Shown here piece by piece: positions 6,263-13,483 of a stretch of DNA of 19,523 nt. How positions within the stretch are numbered: position 1 is the first letter of the stretch; every line of letters starts with the position of its first letter. The stretch comes from Actinomycetota bacterium (GTDB taxonomy: Bacteria > Actinomycetota > Actinomycetes > JACCUZ01). The translations under genes and the position numbers were made by a program. Location: contig JAVEDG010000041.1 in assembly GCA_030841245.1 (NCBI GenBank), positions 1 through 19,523 of the forward strand. Reading direction: 5' to 3'. The notes below the pieces were generated by a model that worked only from the letters and a program-made list of their open reading frames with translations, did no database searches and was not told where the DNA came from.

Positions 6263-8356
6263 ATGTCAGAGTCCCCATCGGCCCAGTCCAAGATCGTCGT
6301 CCCCGCGAGCCAGCCCATGGTTGCCGTGCTCGGTTCAGGAGACGAGCTGCTGCGGGTTGTCGAGAACGCCTTCCCGACCACCGACATCCACGTGCGGGGC
6401 AACGAGATCACGGTCAGCGGCGAGCCGACCGAGGTGGCCCTCGTCGAGCGGCTGTACGACGAGGTGGTCACCGTCCTGCGCACCGGTCAGGGCCTCACCA
6501 GCGAGTCGATCGAGCGGGTCATCGCGATGCTTCGCAGCGAGACCGGTGAGCGGCCGGCCGAGGTGCTCACCCTCAACATCCTGTCCAACCGGGGTCGCAC
6601 GATCCGGCCCAAGACGCTCAACCAGAAGCGCTACGTCGACGCCATCGACCGGCACACGGTGGTGTTCGGGATCGGCCCGGCCGGCACCGGCAAGACCTAC
6701 CTCGCCATGGCCAAGGCGGTGCAGGCACTTCAGGGCAAGCAGGTCAACCGGATCATCCTGACCCGCCCTGCGGTCGAGGCGGGGGAGCGGCTCGGGTTTC
6801 TGCCGGGCACCCTGTTCGAGAAGATCGACCCGTACCTGCGTCCGCTCTACGACGCGCTGCACGACATGATCGACCCCGAGTCGATCCCGCGGCTGATGAC
6901 CGCCGGCACCATCGAGGTCGCGCCGCTCGCGTACATGCGTGGTCGTGCGCAACCCGTCGACACCCCCGTGCTCACGCCGGAGGGTTACCAGCCGATCGGT
7001 GAGCTGGAGGTCGGGGACCTGGTCGTCGGGTCCGACGGGATGCCGACCCCGGTCCTGGGCGTCTTCCCCCAAGGTCGTAAGCCGGTCTACCAGGTGACAA
7101 CGCAGGACGGTGGCAGCACGCTGGCGTGCGGCGAGCACCTGTGGTTCGTGCGAACTCGTGACGACCAGCGGCACGGCCATTCCGGTCGGGTGGTGCAGAC
7201 GCAAGAGATGGTCGGCGACCTGCGCCGCCATCATTACCGCCGCTTCGAGCTCCCCCTCGTCAATGCCGTCGAGTTCCCGCCGGTTGAGGTGCCGATCGAT
7301 CCTTACGCCCTCGGTCTGCTGCTCGGTGACGGCTGCATCACGGACCGGACGACCCCCAGCTTCTCCACGAACGACCCGGAGCTCGCCGCTGCCCTCGAGG
7401 CGGCGTTGCCGGGCATCGAGGTGCGGCGGAAGTCCGGGACGGACTTCGTCCTCCGGTACCGGGATGGTGGTCGCGGCGGCGTCATCGTGTCGAACCCGGT
7501 CAGCCTTGCCCTGCGAACGCTCGACCTGGCCGGCACGCGATCGAGCACGAAGTTCGTCCCACCGCAGTACCTCCTCAACAGCTCCGCAGTCCGCCTGGCC
7601 GTGCTGCAAGGGCTGCTCGACACCGACGGTGGGCCGGTCGTGCAGGCAGGGCGAACCTGCCGCGTCCAGTACACGACCTGCTCGGACATGCTGCGCGACG
7701 ACGTCATCTGGCTGGTCCGCTCGCTGGGGGGCGTCGTCTACTCGCGCACCCGTCTCGCCGAGGGTCGCTCGCCGGGTGGCACCGCGGCCCGGCCGGTGTT
7801 CCACCGTTGCGACGCACATGTGCTGGACATCCGACTGCCCCCCGGCGTTGCTCCCTTCCGGCTGGAGCGCAAGAAGACGCTCTACGACCTCACTGGTGGC
7901 GGACGGCCGATGCGAATGATCGAGAGCATCGAGCCGGCTGGCGAAGCCGAGTGCGTCTGCATCAGCGTGGGCGCGGCCGACTCGCTGTACGTGACGAGCG
8001 ACTTCCTGCTCACGCACAACACGCTCAATGACGCGTTCATCATCCTCGACGAGGCGCAGAACACGTCCGGCGAGCAGATGAAGATGTTCCTGACCCGCCT
8101 CGGCTTCGGCTCGAAGATGGTCGTCACGGGTGACGTGACCCAGGTCGACCTGCCCTCGGGGACCCACAGCGGTCTGCGCATCGTGCAGGACATCCTCGAC
8201 GGCATCGACGACGTGCACTTCTCGCGGCTGTCCAGCCACGACGTGGTGCGGCACCGTCTGGTGACCGACATCGTCGACGCCTACGGTCGCTGGGACCAGG
8301 CTCAGCAGAACAACCGTGACTCCCGCGGCAGCCAGGGCAAGCGGGGCCGTCGATGA
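6263..8356 (+). CDS. phoH: PhoH-family P-loop ATPase interrupted by an in-frame intein
   Basis: The precursor is 697 residues: N-extein 1-228, intein 229-586, C-extein 587-697. Spliced, it gives a 339-residue PhoH, the usual length. PhoH proteins are P-loop NTPases related to helicases, linked to RNA metabolism and commonly encoded next to YbeY. Walker A is GPAGTGKT at 138-145; the Walker B motif FIILDEAQN begins a few residues into the C-extein. The insertion splits the conserved PLAYMRGR / TLNDAF segment just before Walker B, so the unspliced ATPase should be inactive. ATG 6263 gives a family-like beginning (VPASQPMVAVLGSGDELLRV at 13-32); the local Shine-Dalgarno is weak. The stop overlaps the ybeY start in ATGA. 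Confidence 0.95.
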   Translation: MSESPSAQSKIVVPASQPMVAVLGSGDELLRVVENAFPTTDIHVRGNEITVSGEPTEVALVERLYDEVVTVLRTGQGLTSESIERVIAMLRSETGERPAEVLTLNILSNRGRTIRPKTLNQKRYVDAIDRHTVVFGIGPAGTGKTYLAMAKAVQALQGKQVNRIILTRPAVEAGERLGFLPGTLFEKIDPYLRPLYDALHDMIDPESIPRLMTAGTIEVAPLAYMRGRAQPVDTPVLTPEGYQPIGELEVGDLVVGSDGMPTPVLGVFPQGRKPVYQVTTQDGGSTLACGEHLWFVRTRDDQRHGHSGRVVQTQEMVGDLRRHHYRRFELPLVNAVEFPPVEVPIDPYALGLLLGDGCITDRTTPSFSTNDPELAAALEAALPGIEVRRKSGTDFVLRYRDGGRGGVIVSNPVSLALRTLDLAGTRSSTKFVPPQYLLNSSAVRLAVLQGLLDTDGGPVVQAGRTCRVQYTTCSDMLRDDVIWLVRSLGGVVYSRTRLAEGRSPGGTAARPVFHRCDAHVLDIRLPPGVAPFRLERKKTLYDLTGGGRPMRMIESIEPAGEAECVCISVGAADSLYVTSDFLLTHNTLNDAFIILDEAQNTSGEQMKMFLTRLGFGSKMVVTGDVTQVDLPSGTHSGLRIVQDILDGIDDVHFSRLSSHDVVRHRLVTDIVDAYGRWDQAQQNNRDSRGSQGKRGRR
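6947..8020 (+). mobile_element. PhoH intein, class 3 type, with LAGLIDADG homing endonuclease
   Basis: A 358-residue intein from Ala1 (6947) to Asn358 (8018-8020), followed by Thr+1. Block A is AQPVDTPVLTPEGYQPIGEL. The first residue is Ala, not the usual Cys or Ser. Block B (GSTLACGEHLWFVR) has His64 and Trp66; block F (ECVCISV) has Cys338 where standard inteins often have Asp; block G (DFLLTHN) has Thr356, His357 and Asn358. Trp66, Cys338 and Thr356 form the WCT signature of class 3 inteins, which use the block F Cys to start splicing. The endonuclease core has motif 1 ALGLLLGDG (121-129, Asp128) and motif 2 LQGLLDTDG (220-228, Asp227), both with the catalytic acidic residue, so it may be active. 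There are no stops or frameshifts. Boundaries follow from the uninterrupted family motif RGR-TLNDAF. Confidence 0.93.
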
Positions 8357-8808
8357 GCGTCGACGTCAACAACGAGTCCGGCGAGGACGTCGACGAACGA
8401 AGGCTGGGCGAGCTTTCGCGCTTCGTGCTCGACCGGCTGCGGGTGCACCCGCTCGCCGAGCTCTCGGTCCTGCTCGTGGACGTCGGGGCGATGGAGTCGC
8501 TGCACCTCAAGTGGATGGACGAGCCGGGCCCCACCGACGTGCTGTCCTTCCCCATGGACGAGCTGCGACCGGGCACCGACGACCGCGAGCCCGACCCCGG
8601 GCTGCTCGGCGACGTGGTGCTGTGCCCGGTGGTGGCCCGCAGCCAGGCCGAGGCGGCGGGGCACTCGACCGACGACGAGCTGCAGCTGCTGTGCGCCCAC
8701 GGGATCCTGCACCTGCTCGGCTTCGACCACGCCGAGCCGGACGACGAGCGCGAGATGTTCGGGCTCCAGCGAGACCTGCTGCAGGCCTGGCGGGGTGGCC
8801 CGGCGTGA
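8353..8808 (+). CDS. ybeY: Endoribonuclease YbeY (rRNA maturation factor)
   Basis: YbeY is a zinc-dependent single-strand endoribonuclease acting in 16S rRNA 3' maturation and ribosome quality control. The 151-residue protein has the signature HGILHLLGFDH with zinc ligands His116, His120 and His126, and the family segment PTDVLSFPMDE at 60-70. Length is typical. Start ATG 8353 overlaps the phoH stop (ATGA), and its stop overlaps the next start (GTGA), showing a tightly coupled operon. YbeY next to PhoH and before a CNNM/CorC protein is a widely conserved order. Confidence 0.96.
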   Translation: MSVDVNNESGEDVDERRLGELSRFVLDRLRVHPLAELSVLLVDVGAMESLHLKWMDEPGPTDVLSFPMDELRPGTDDREPDPGLLGDVVLCPVVARSQAEAAGHSTDDELQLLCAHGILHLLGFDHAEPDDEREMFGLQRDLLQAWRGGPA

Positions 8809-10133
8809 CGCGTGACCCGGTGATGCTGGTCGCCGCCGTGCTGCTCGTGATCCTCGGCGGCCTGTTCGCCTGCGCCGAGTCGGCGCTGTCGCGGGTCTCT
8901 CGCGTCGTCGCGGACGAGTACGAGCGGCAGGGCCGACGGGGAGCCGGCCGCCTGCAGCAGGTCGTGGCAGACCCGGCCCGTTACCTCAACCTGCTGACCC
9001 TGCTCCGCGTGAGCTGTGAGCTCGTGGCGACGGTGCTCGTCACCGTGGTCTGTCTCGACAGCTTCAACCGGCAGTGGCAGGCGCTGCTGGTCGCCGCTGT
9101 GGTTATGGTCGTGGTGTCCTACGTCGCCGTCGGGGTGTCGCCGCGCACCCTCGGCCGCCAGCACCCCGGCCGGATCGCCCTGGTGAGTGCCCGCTTCGTC
9201 CACCCTCTGGCGCGCGTCCTGGGCCCGGTGCCGCAGCTGCTGATCCTGCTCGGCAACGCGCTCACACCGGGCAAGGGCTTCCGGGACGGGCCCTTCGCCT
9301 CGGAGGCCGAGCTGCGTGACCTCGTCGACCTGGCCGAGGAGAACCAGCTGATCGAGCACCGCGAGCGCCAGATGATCCACTCGGTGTTCGAGCTCGGCGA
9401 CACCATCGTGCGCGAGGTCATGGTCCCGCGGACCGACGTCGTCTTCATCGAGCGGGACAAGTCGCTGCGGCAGGCGCTCTCGCTCGCGCTGCGAAGCGGT
9501 TTCAGCCGCATCCCGGTGATGGGCCAGGGGTCTGATGACGTGGTCGGGGTCGTCTACCTCAAGGACGTGATCCGACGTACCCACGACTACCGCGACGGCG
9601 AGTCGGTCGAGCGTGTCGAGTCGGTGATGCGGCCGGCTACGTTCGTGCCCGAGACCAAGCCGGTCGACGAGCTGCTGCGCGAGATGCAGACACAGCAGAC
9701 GCACATGGCGATCGTCGTCGACGAGTACGGCGGCACCGCAGGGCTCGTGACGATCGAGGACGTGATCGAGGAGATCGTCGGCGAGATCACCGATGAGTAC
9801 GACGTCGAGCAACCGCTCATCGAGGCGCTGCCCGACGGGGCGTTCCGGGTGAGCGCGCGACTGCAGGTGGACGAGCTGGCCGAGACGCTCGGCCTGGACC
9901 TCGAGGACGAGGACGTCGACTCGGTCGGCGGCCTGCTGGCCAAGTACCTCGGCCGGGTCCCGATCCCCGGCGCGACCGTCGAGGTGGCCGGGTTGCAGCT
10001 CGTCGCGGAGAGCGCGCGGGGCCGGCGTAACCGGATCGGTTCGGTGCTCGTCCGCCGCGTGCCCGGGTCGACCAGCGGACCGGCGCCGCCCGCCGACAGC
10101 CAGGTGGAGACCGCCGATGCCCGCGACTCCTGA
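8805..10133 (+). CDS. CNNM/CorC (HlyC/CorC) family membrane protein, hemolysin-like
   Basis: A 442-residue inner-membrane protein of the CNNM/CorC family, associated with divalent cation (Mg2+/Co2+) homeostasis. The N-terminal DUF21 (CNNM) domain occupies about 1-180 with hydrophobic helices near 6-24, 70-85 and 92-112. Two CBS repeats follow (about 205-325, including VMVPRTDVVFIERDKSL and MAIVVDEYGGTAGLVTIEDV). A CorC_HlyC transporter-associated domain (about 340-425) closes the fold. GTG 8805 overlaps the ybeY stop in GTGA. Older annotations call these 'hemolysins'; no haemolytic role is implied. Confidence 0.93.
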   Translation: MTRDPVMLVAAVLLVILGGLFACAESALSRVSRVVADEYERQGRRGAGRLQQVVADPARYLNLLTLLRVSCELVATVLVTVVCLDSFNRQWQALLVAAVVMVVVSYVAVGVSPRTLGRQHPGRIALVSARFVHPLARVLGPVPQLLILLGNALTPGKGFRDGPFASEAELRDLVDLAEENQLIEHRERQMIHSVFELGDTIVREVMVPRTDVVFIERDKSLRQALSLALRSGFSRIPVMGQGSDDVVGVVYLKDVIRRTHDYRDGESVERVESVMRPATFVPETKPVDELLREMQTQQTHMAIVVDEYGGTAGLVTIEDVIEEIVGEITDEYDVEQPLIEALPDGAFRVSARLQVDELAETLGLDLEDEDVDSVGGLLAKYLGRVPIPGATVEVAGLQLVAESARGRRNRIGSVLVRRVPGSTSGPAPPADSQVETADARDS

Positions 10134-10476
10134 GCCGGCCCGCACAGCTGCGGGTCTCGACGGCGAGGACGCCAAGCTGGTCACCCTGGCCCGCGGCGCG
10201 CAGGTGCGTGCCGGGGCCGACTACGGCGCCGCGGTGCGTGACGACATCGGTCGCACCTACGCTGCGGCGTCGGTGGACCTCCCGTCACTGCACCTGAGCG
10301 CGCTGCAGGCAGCTGTGGCCGCCGCGGTGTCCAGTGGGTCCGACCGGCTGGAGGCGGCCGTCGTGCACGGCAGCACCGGCACCCTGGACGATGACGACGC
10401 CGCCCTGGTCTCGGACCTCGGTCTGCGGACCGTGCTGCTCGTCGCACCCGACGGCACGCTGACCGCCGCAGGGTGA
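10117..10476 (+). CDS. Cytidine deaminase-like protein lacking the zinc-site residues
   Basis: A 119-residue protein in the place where actinobacteria carry a short gene often labelled cytidine deaminase. The fold is suggested by LVTLARGAQVRAGADYGAAVRDDIGRTYAAASV and LHLSALQAAVAAAVSSG. A functional cytidine deaminase needs a His/Cys-Ala-Glu motif and a PCxxC pair to bind zinc. Neither is present: SALQ stands where CAE is expected, and the protein contains no Cys. It is therefore probably not an active deaminase. ATG 10117 overlaps the CorC gene by 17 bases, so it is translationally linked to the ribosome-maturation operon. Its role is unknown. Confidence 0.7.
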   Translation: MPATPEPARTAAGLDGEDAKLVTLARGAQVRAGADYGAAVRDDIGRTYAAASVDLPSLHLSALQAAVAAAVSSGSDRLEAAVVHGSTGTLDDDDAALVSDLGLRTVLLVAPDGTLTAAG

Positions 10477-10504
10477 CGCGCCCCCTTCCGGGCCGCGCTC
10501 CGGT

Positions 10505-10510
10505 TACGGT
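10505..10510 (+). promoter_or_regulatory. -10 element of an apparent leaderless promoter (AI-2E/era)
   Basis: TACGGT ends six bases before the ATG at 10517. Transcription would begin at the start codon, giving a leaderless AI-2E-era message. It lies in the 40-base gap after the cytidine deaminase-like gene, so the downstream genes can be expressed apart from phoH-ybeY. Confidence 0.45.
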
Positions 10511-10516
10511 CTACGC

Positions 10517-11683
10517 ATGATCAGGAGATTCCGCGGCACGCCCCGGCCAACCGTGGTCCCGGCTGTGGCGCCGGTCGACCCAGGGCCGATCGACGGCGTC
10601 GGGGTCCCCTACGCCCTGCGCTTCTCGGCGGCCTGGTCCTGGCGGCTGCTGCTCATCGTCGCCATGGTCTTCGTGTTCCTGCACGTCTTCTCGCTGCTCT
10701 CGATCGTGCTGGTGCCGGTCATCATCGGGCTGCTCCTCTCTGCCGCGGCGTCGCCGATGGTCGACCGGATCCAGTCGTGGGGCGTGCCCAGGGGGATCGC
10801 CACCGCGATCATCGTGATCACGGGGATCGTGTTCCTTGTGGCCCTGATCACCCTGGTCGCACAGCAGTTCAGCTCGGGGTTCGGCGACCTGCGCACCTCT
10901 TTCGACGACAGCCTGGACAAGCTGACGCACTACCTCAAGAGCCTCGGCCTCAGCCAGCAGCAGCTCGACGACTTCTTCGGGCGGATCCGCGACGCAGTGA
11001 GCGGCGGCGGCAAGGGCAACGTCGGCGGCACGGTCATCAAGGCGTCGACCACCGCGGGCCACCTGCTCGCGGGGCTGTTCATCACGCTGTTCTCGACAAT
11101 CTTCCTGACCTATGACGGCCGCAACATCTGGCGCTGGTTCGTCCGGCTGTTTCCCGAGCCGGCGCGGGACCGGGTGCACGGGAGTGGCATCAAGGCGTGG
11201 GCCGTGCTCACGGCGTACGTCCGTGCCACCGTCGTCATCGCGATCACCGACGCCCTGGGCATCTCGCTCATCGCGCTGGTCCTCGGGCTGAAGTTCATCG
11301 TCCCGATCGGCGTGCTGGTGTTCCTGGGAGCTTTCATCCCGGTCGTCGGCGCGTTCGTGAGCGGGATCGCCGCCGTGGCGGTGGCTCTCGTCACGCAGGG
11401 GCCTGTGATCGCGCTCATCATGCTCGGTGGCGTGCTGCTGATCCAGCAGATCGAGGGCCACGTGCTGCAGCCGTTCCTCATGGGACGAGTGGTCCGGGTG
11501 CACCCGCTTGCCGTCGTGGTGGTCATCGCCATCGGAGCACTGGTGGCGGGCATCTTCGGTGCCCTGATCGCCGTACCGCTCACCGCCATCATCAACACTG
11601 TGGGCATCCACCTGTCGGGATCGCGCCGTCCACCGTCCAGGGCGGACGTCGGGGCCGCTACGGCCCCCGACCTCACGTCATGA
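10517..11683 (+). CDS. AI-2E family membrane transporter
   Basis: A 388-residue multi-pass protein of the AI-2E transporter (TqsA/YdiK-like) family. Members include exporters of autoinducer-2 and Na+/H+ antiporters; substrate cannot be inferred. Hydrophobic segments occur at about residues 46-66, 68-86, 95-116, 172-190, 232-262, 266-296, 300-316 and 333-360. Typical family features include LSAAASPMVDRIQSWGVPRG in the N-terminal half, a soluble loop with polar and Gly-rich sequence (about 120-168), and IQQIEGHVLQPFLMGRVV near the end. The stop overlaps era in ATGA, so the two are coupled. A probable leaderless promoter precedes it. Confidence 0.9.
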   Translation: MIRRFRGTPRPTVVPAVAPVDPGPIDGVGVPYALRFSAAWSWRLLLIVAMVFVFLHVFSLLSIVLVPVIIGLLLSAAASPMVDRIQSWGVPRGIATAIIVITGIVFLVALITLVAQQFSSGFGDLRTSFDDSLDKLTHYLKSLGLSQQQLDDFFGRIRDAVSGGGKGNVGGTVIKASTTAGHLLAGLFITLFSTIFLTYDGRNIWRWFVRLFPEPARDRVHGSGIKAWAVLTAYVRATVVIAITDALGISLIALVLGLKFIVPIGVLVFLGAFIPVVGAFVSGIAAVAVALVTQGPVIALIMLGGVLLIQQIEGHVLQPFLMGRVVRVHPLAVVVVIAIGALVAGIFGALIAVPLTAIINTVGIHLSGSRRPPSRADVGAATAPDLTS

Positions 11684-12639
11684 CCGCAGGCGGGCCGGCG
11701 ACCGGAACCGCAACCCGCGGCTCGGGGGAGCACCGGGCCGGCTTCGCCTGCTTCGTCGGCCGGCCCAACGCCGGCAAGTCGACTCTGACCAACGCCATGG
11801 TCGGCGAGAAGGTCGCGATCACCTCGACCAAGCCGCAGACCACCCGGCGGGTCGTGCGGGGCATCGTGCACCGGCCCGACGCCCAGCTCGTGCTGCTCGA
11901 CACTCCCGGGCTGCACCGCCCGCGCACGCTGCTGGGCGAACGGCTCAACGCAGAGGTGCGTGCCGCGTGGTCAGAGGTCGACCTGATCGGGCTGTGCCTA
12001 CCGGCTGACGAGAAGGTCGGGCCGGGCGACAGGTTCATCGCGCGTGAGCTCTCCGCCGTCTCGCGGGTTCCCGTGTTCGCCGTGGTGACCAAGACCGACA
12101 AGGTCAGCCGCGACCGGGTCGCCGAGCACCTCGTCGAGGTGGTGGCGTTGGGGGCGGACGCCGGCCTCGAGTGGGCCGAGCTGGTGCCCGTCTCGGCGGT
12201 CGCCCACGAGCAGGTCGACCTGCTCGTCGACCTGATGTGCGCCCGCCTACCGCTGTCCCCGCCGCTCTACCCGGCCGGTGACCTCACGGACGAGCCCGAG
12301 CAGGTGATGGTCGCCGAGCTGATCCGCGAGGCGGCGCTGGAAGGGGTGCGCGACGAGCTGCCCCACTCGATCGCGGTCGTGGTGGAGGAGATGCTGGTCC
12401 GGGAGGACCGGCCCGCGGACCGACCGCTGCTGGACGTGCACGCCTACCTGTACGTCGAGCGCGACAGCCAGAAGGCGATCGTGATCGGGCCCAAGGGCGC
12501 CCGGCTGCGCGACATCGGCACCACGGCCCGAAAGGCGATCGAGGCGTTGCTCGGCACTCCGGTCTTCCTCGACCTGCACGTCACGGTCGCCAAGGACTGG
12601 CAGCGAGACCCCAAGCAGCTGCGCCGCCTCGGCTTCTGA
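11680..12639 (+). CDS. era: GTPase Era
   Basis: Era is a GTPase that binds 16S rRNA near its 3' end and helps 30S subunit assembly. The 319-residue protein has G1 GRPNAGKST (27-35), G3 DTPG (74-77), G4 TKTD (137-140) and a C-terminal KH domain with VIGPKG (268-273). The QTTRR switch segment at 53-57 is typical. ATG 11680 overlaps the AI-2E stop (ATGA); upstream sequence in this frame lies inside the AI-2E gene and has no Era similarity. Co-location with YbeY and RsmE makes this a ribosome biogenesis neighbourhood. Confidence 0.97.
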   Translation: MTAGGPATGTATRGSGEHRAGFACFVGRPNAGKSTLTNAMVGEKVAITSTKPQTTRRVVRGIVHRPDAQLVLLDTPGLHRPRTLLGERLNAEVRAAWSEVDLIGLCLPADEKVGPGDRFIARELSAVSRVPVFAVVTKTDKVSRDRVAEHLVEVVALGADAGLEWAELVPVSAVAHEQVDLLVDLMCARLPLSPPLYPAGDLTDEPEQVMVAELIREAALEGVRDELPHSIAVVVEEMLVREDRPADRPLLDVHAYLYVERDSQKAIVIGPKGARLRDIGTTARKAIEALLGTPVFLDLHVTVAKDWQRDPKQLRRLGF

Positions 12640-12707
12640 CGCCGAGCTCCGCTCACCTCACCGTTCACCAGGGCACCCGCTCGACCGATGAGTCTTGGCG
12701 GGCTGCC

Positions 12708-12713
12708 TAGTCT
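12708..12713 (+). promoter_or_regulatory. -10 element of an apparent leaderless promoter (reductase gene)
   Basis: TAGTCT lies eight bases before the ATG at 12722. The gap is pyrimidine-rich with no Shine-Dalgarno, which fits a leaderless message. Confidence 0.4.
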
Positions 12714-12721
12714 TCCTCCAC

Positions 12722-13330
12722 ATGAGCCGAGTCATCTGCCACATGTCCATCTCGCTCGACGGCTTCGTCGCGGGACCCGACCAGAGCGTTGACGACCCGC
12801 TGGGTGTTGACGGCCTCAAGCTGCACGAGTGGCACTTCCAAGCCGACGAGCCCGGTCACGAGGCGGACGTCGCCCCGCGGGACGCGCTGTTGGCGCGTCG
12901 CGGCGCCTACGTCATGGGCCGCAACATGTTCGGACCGATCCGGGGGGAGTGGGAGGGGGACTGGCGAGGCTGGTGGGGCGACGAGCCGCCGTACCACGCA
13001 CCGGTCTTCGTCCTCACCCACCACGCCCACGAACCGATCGAGATGTCCGGCGGAACCACGTTCCACTTCGTCACCGCGGGCTTCGACGCGGCCCTGGAGC
13101 AGGCAAGGGCTGCTGCTGGCGATCAAGACGTCGACATCGCCGGCGGTGCCTCGACCGTGCGGCAGGCCTTCGCCGCCGGGGCCATCGATGAGCTGATGCT
13201 GGACGTCGCACCGGTCCTGCTCGGTCGTGGAGAGCGCCTCTTCGACGACGTGCAGGATCCTGGGCTCGAGCCGGTCGAGGTCATCCACTCCCCGCTCGCG
13301 ACGCATGTGCGCTACTGGATCGGGCGCTGA
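12722..13330 (+). CDS. Dihydrofolate reductase / RibD C-terminal domain family protein
   Basis: A 202-residue protein of the DHFR-like RibD C-terminal family, which binds NADPH. It begins with the family motif MSRVICHMSISLDGFVAGPD, then GAYVMGRNMFGP, PVFVLTHHAHEP, the nucleotide-binding stretch DIAGGASTVRQAFAAGAIDEL and LDVAPVLLGRGERLF. It is not a canonical FolA. Such stand-alone proteins are common in actinobacteria and their substrates are mostly unknown. It lies between era and leuA, an interval that holds accessory genes here, and has its own promoter-like element. Family is confident; reaction is not. Confidence 0.88.
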   Translation: MSRVICHMSISLDGFVAGPDQSVDDPLGVDGLKLHEWHFQADEPGHEADVAPRDALLARRGAYVMGRNMFGPIRGEWEGDWRGWWGDEPPYHAPVFVLTHHAHEPIEMSGGTTFHFVTAGFDAALEQARAAAGDQDVDIAGGASTVRQAFAAGAIDELMLDVAPVLLGRGERLFDDVQDPGLEPVEVIHSPLATHVRYWIGR

Positions 13331-13361
13331 CCCGTGCGGCCGGCATCCGCGGAGCGCTGCG

Positions 13362-13384
13362 AGCACGCCGGCAGGCGTCGTGCT
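13362..13384 (+). terminator. Weak hairpin downstream of the reductase gene
   Basis: AGCACGCC (13362-13369) can pair with GGCGTCGTGCT (13374-13384), leaving a four-base loop and a three-base bulge. It starts about 30 bases after the reductase stop. GC-rich with no T-run. It could be a terminator or chance. Confidence 0.25.
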
Positions 13385-13417
13385 GCCACGGCGTTTCTGG
13401 AGCGGTCGGCGAGCTCG

Positions 13418-13440
13418 GGTACTCAGTGGATCTGAGTACC
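13418..13440. repeat. Perfect 9-bp palindrome upstream of a small membrane protein gene
   Basis: GGTACTCAG (13418-13426), five-base spacer TGGAT, then CTGAGTACC (13432-13440). The arms are perfectly complementary and unusually AT-containing for this genome. It ends 43 bases before the ATG of the next gene. Half-sites like these suit a dimeric transcription factor; a hairpin terminator for the upstream gene is the alternative. Confidence 0.6.
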
Positions 13441-13483
13441 ACGACGGATGTGGCGGGGGCCGGCTGACCGCGAACCTTCTCCC

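Noticed and set aside
6947..8020. The phoH insertion as an insertion sequence or a group I intron
   Set aside because: No terminal inverted repeats, target duplication or transposase; the reading frame passes through unbroken, and intein blocks A, B, F and G are present.
6335..8254. Long minus-strand open frame of about 639 codons opposite phoH
   Set aside because: It is the antisense shadow of phoH and its intein. High GC keeps the opposite frame open; the sequence is Arg/His/Asp-rich with no domain, and the plus frame has clear motifs.
8124..10184. Minus-strand open frame of 686 codons opposite ybeY and the CNNM/CorC gene
   Set aside because: Shadow of two well-supported genes; its composition (His/Asp/Arg-rich) is typical of antisense frames.
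12722..13330. Canonical folA dihydrofolate reductase
   Set aside because: The opening MSISLDGFVAG and the GGASTVRQA segment match the RibD C-terminal type, not FolA; no thymidylate synthase gene is adjacent.
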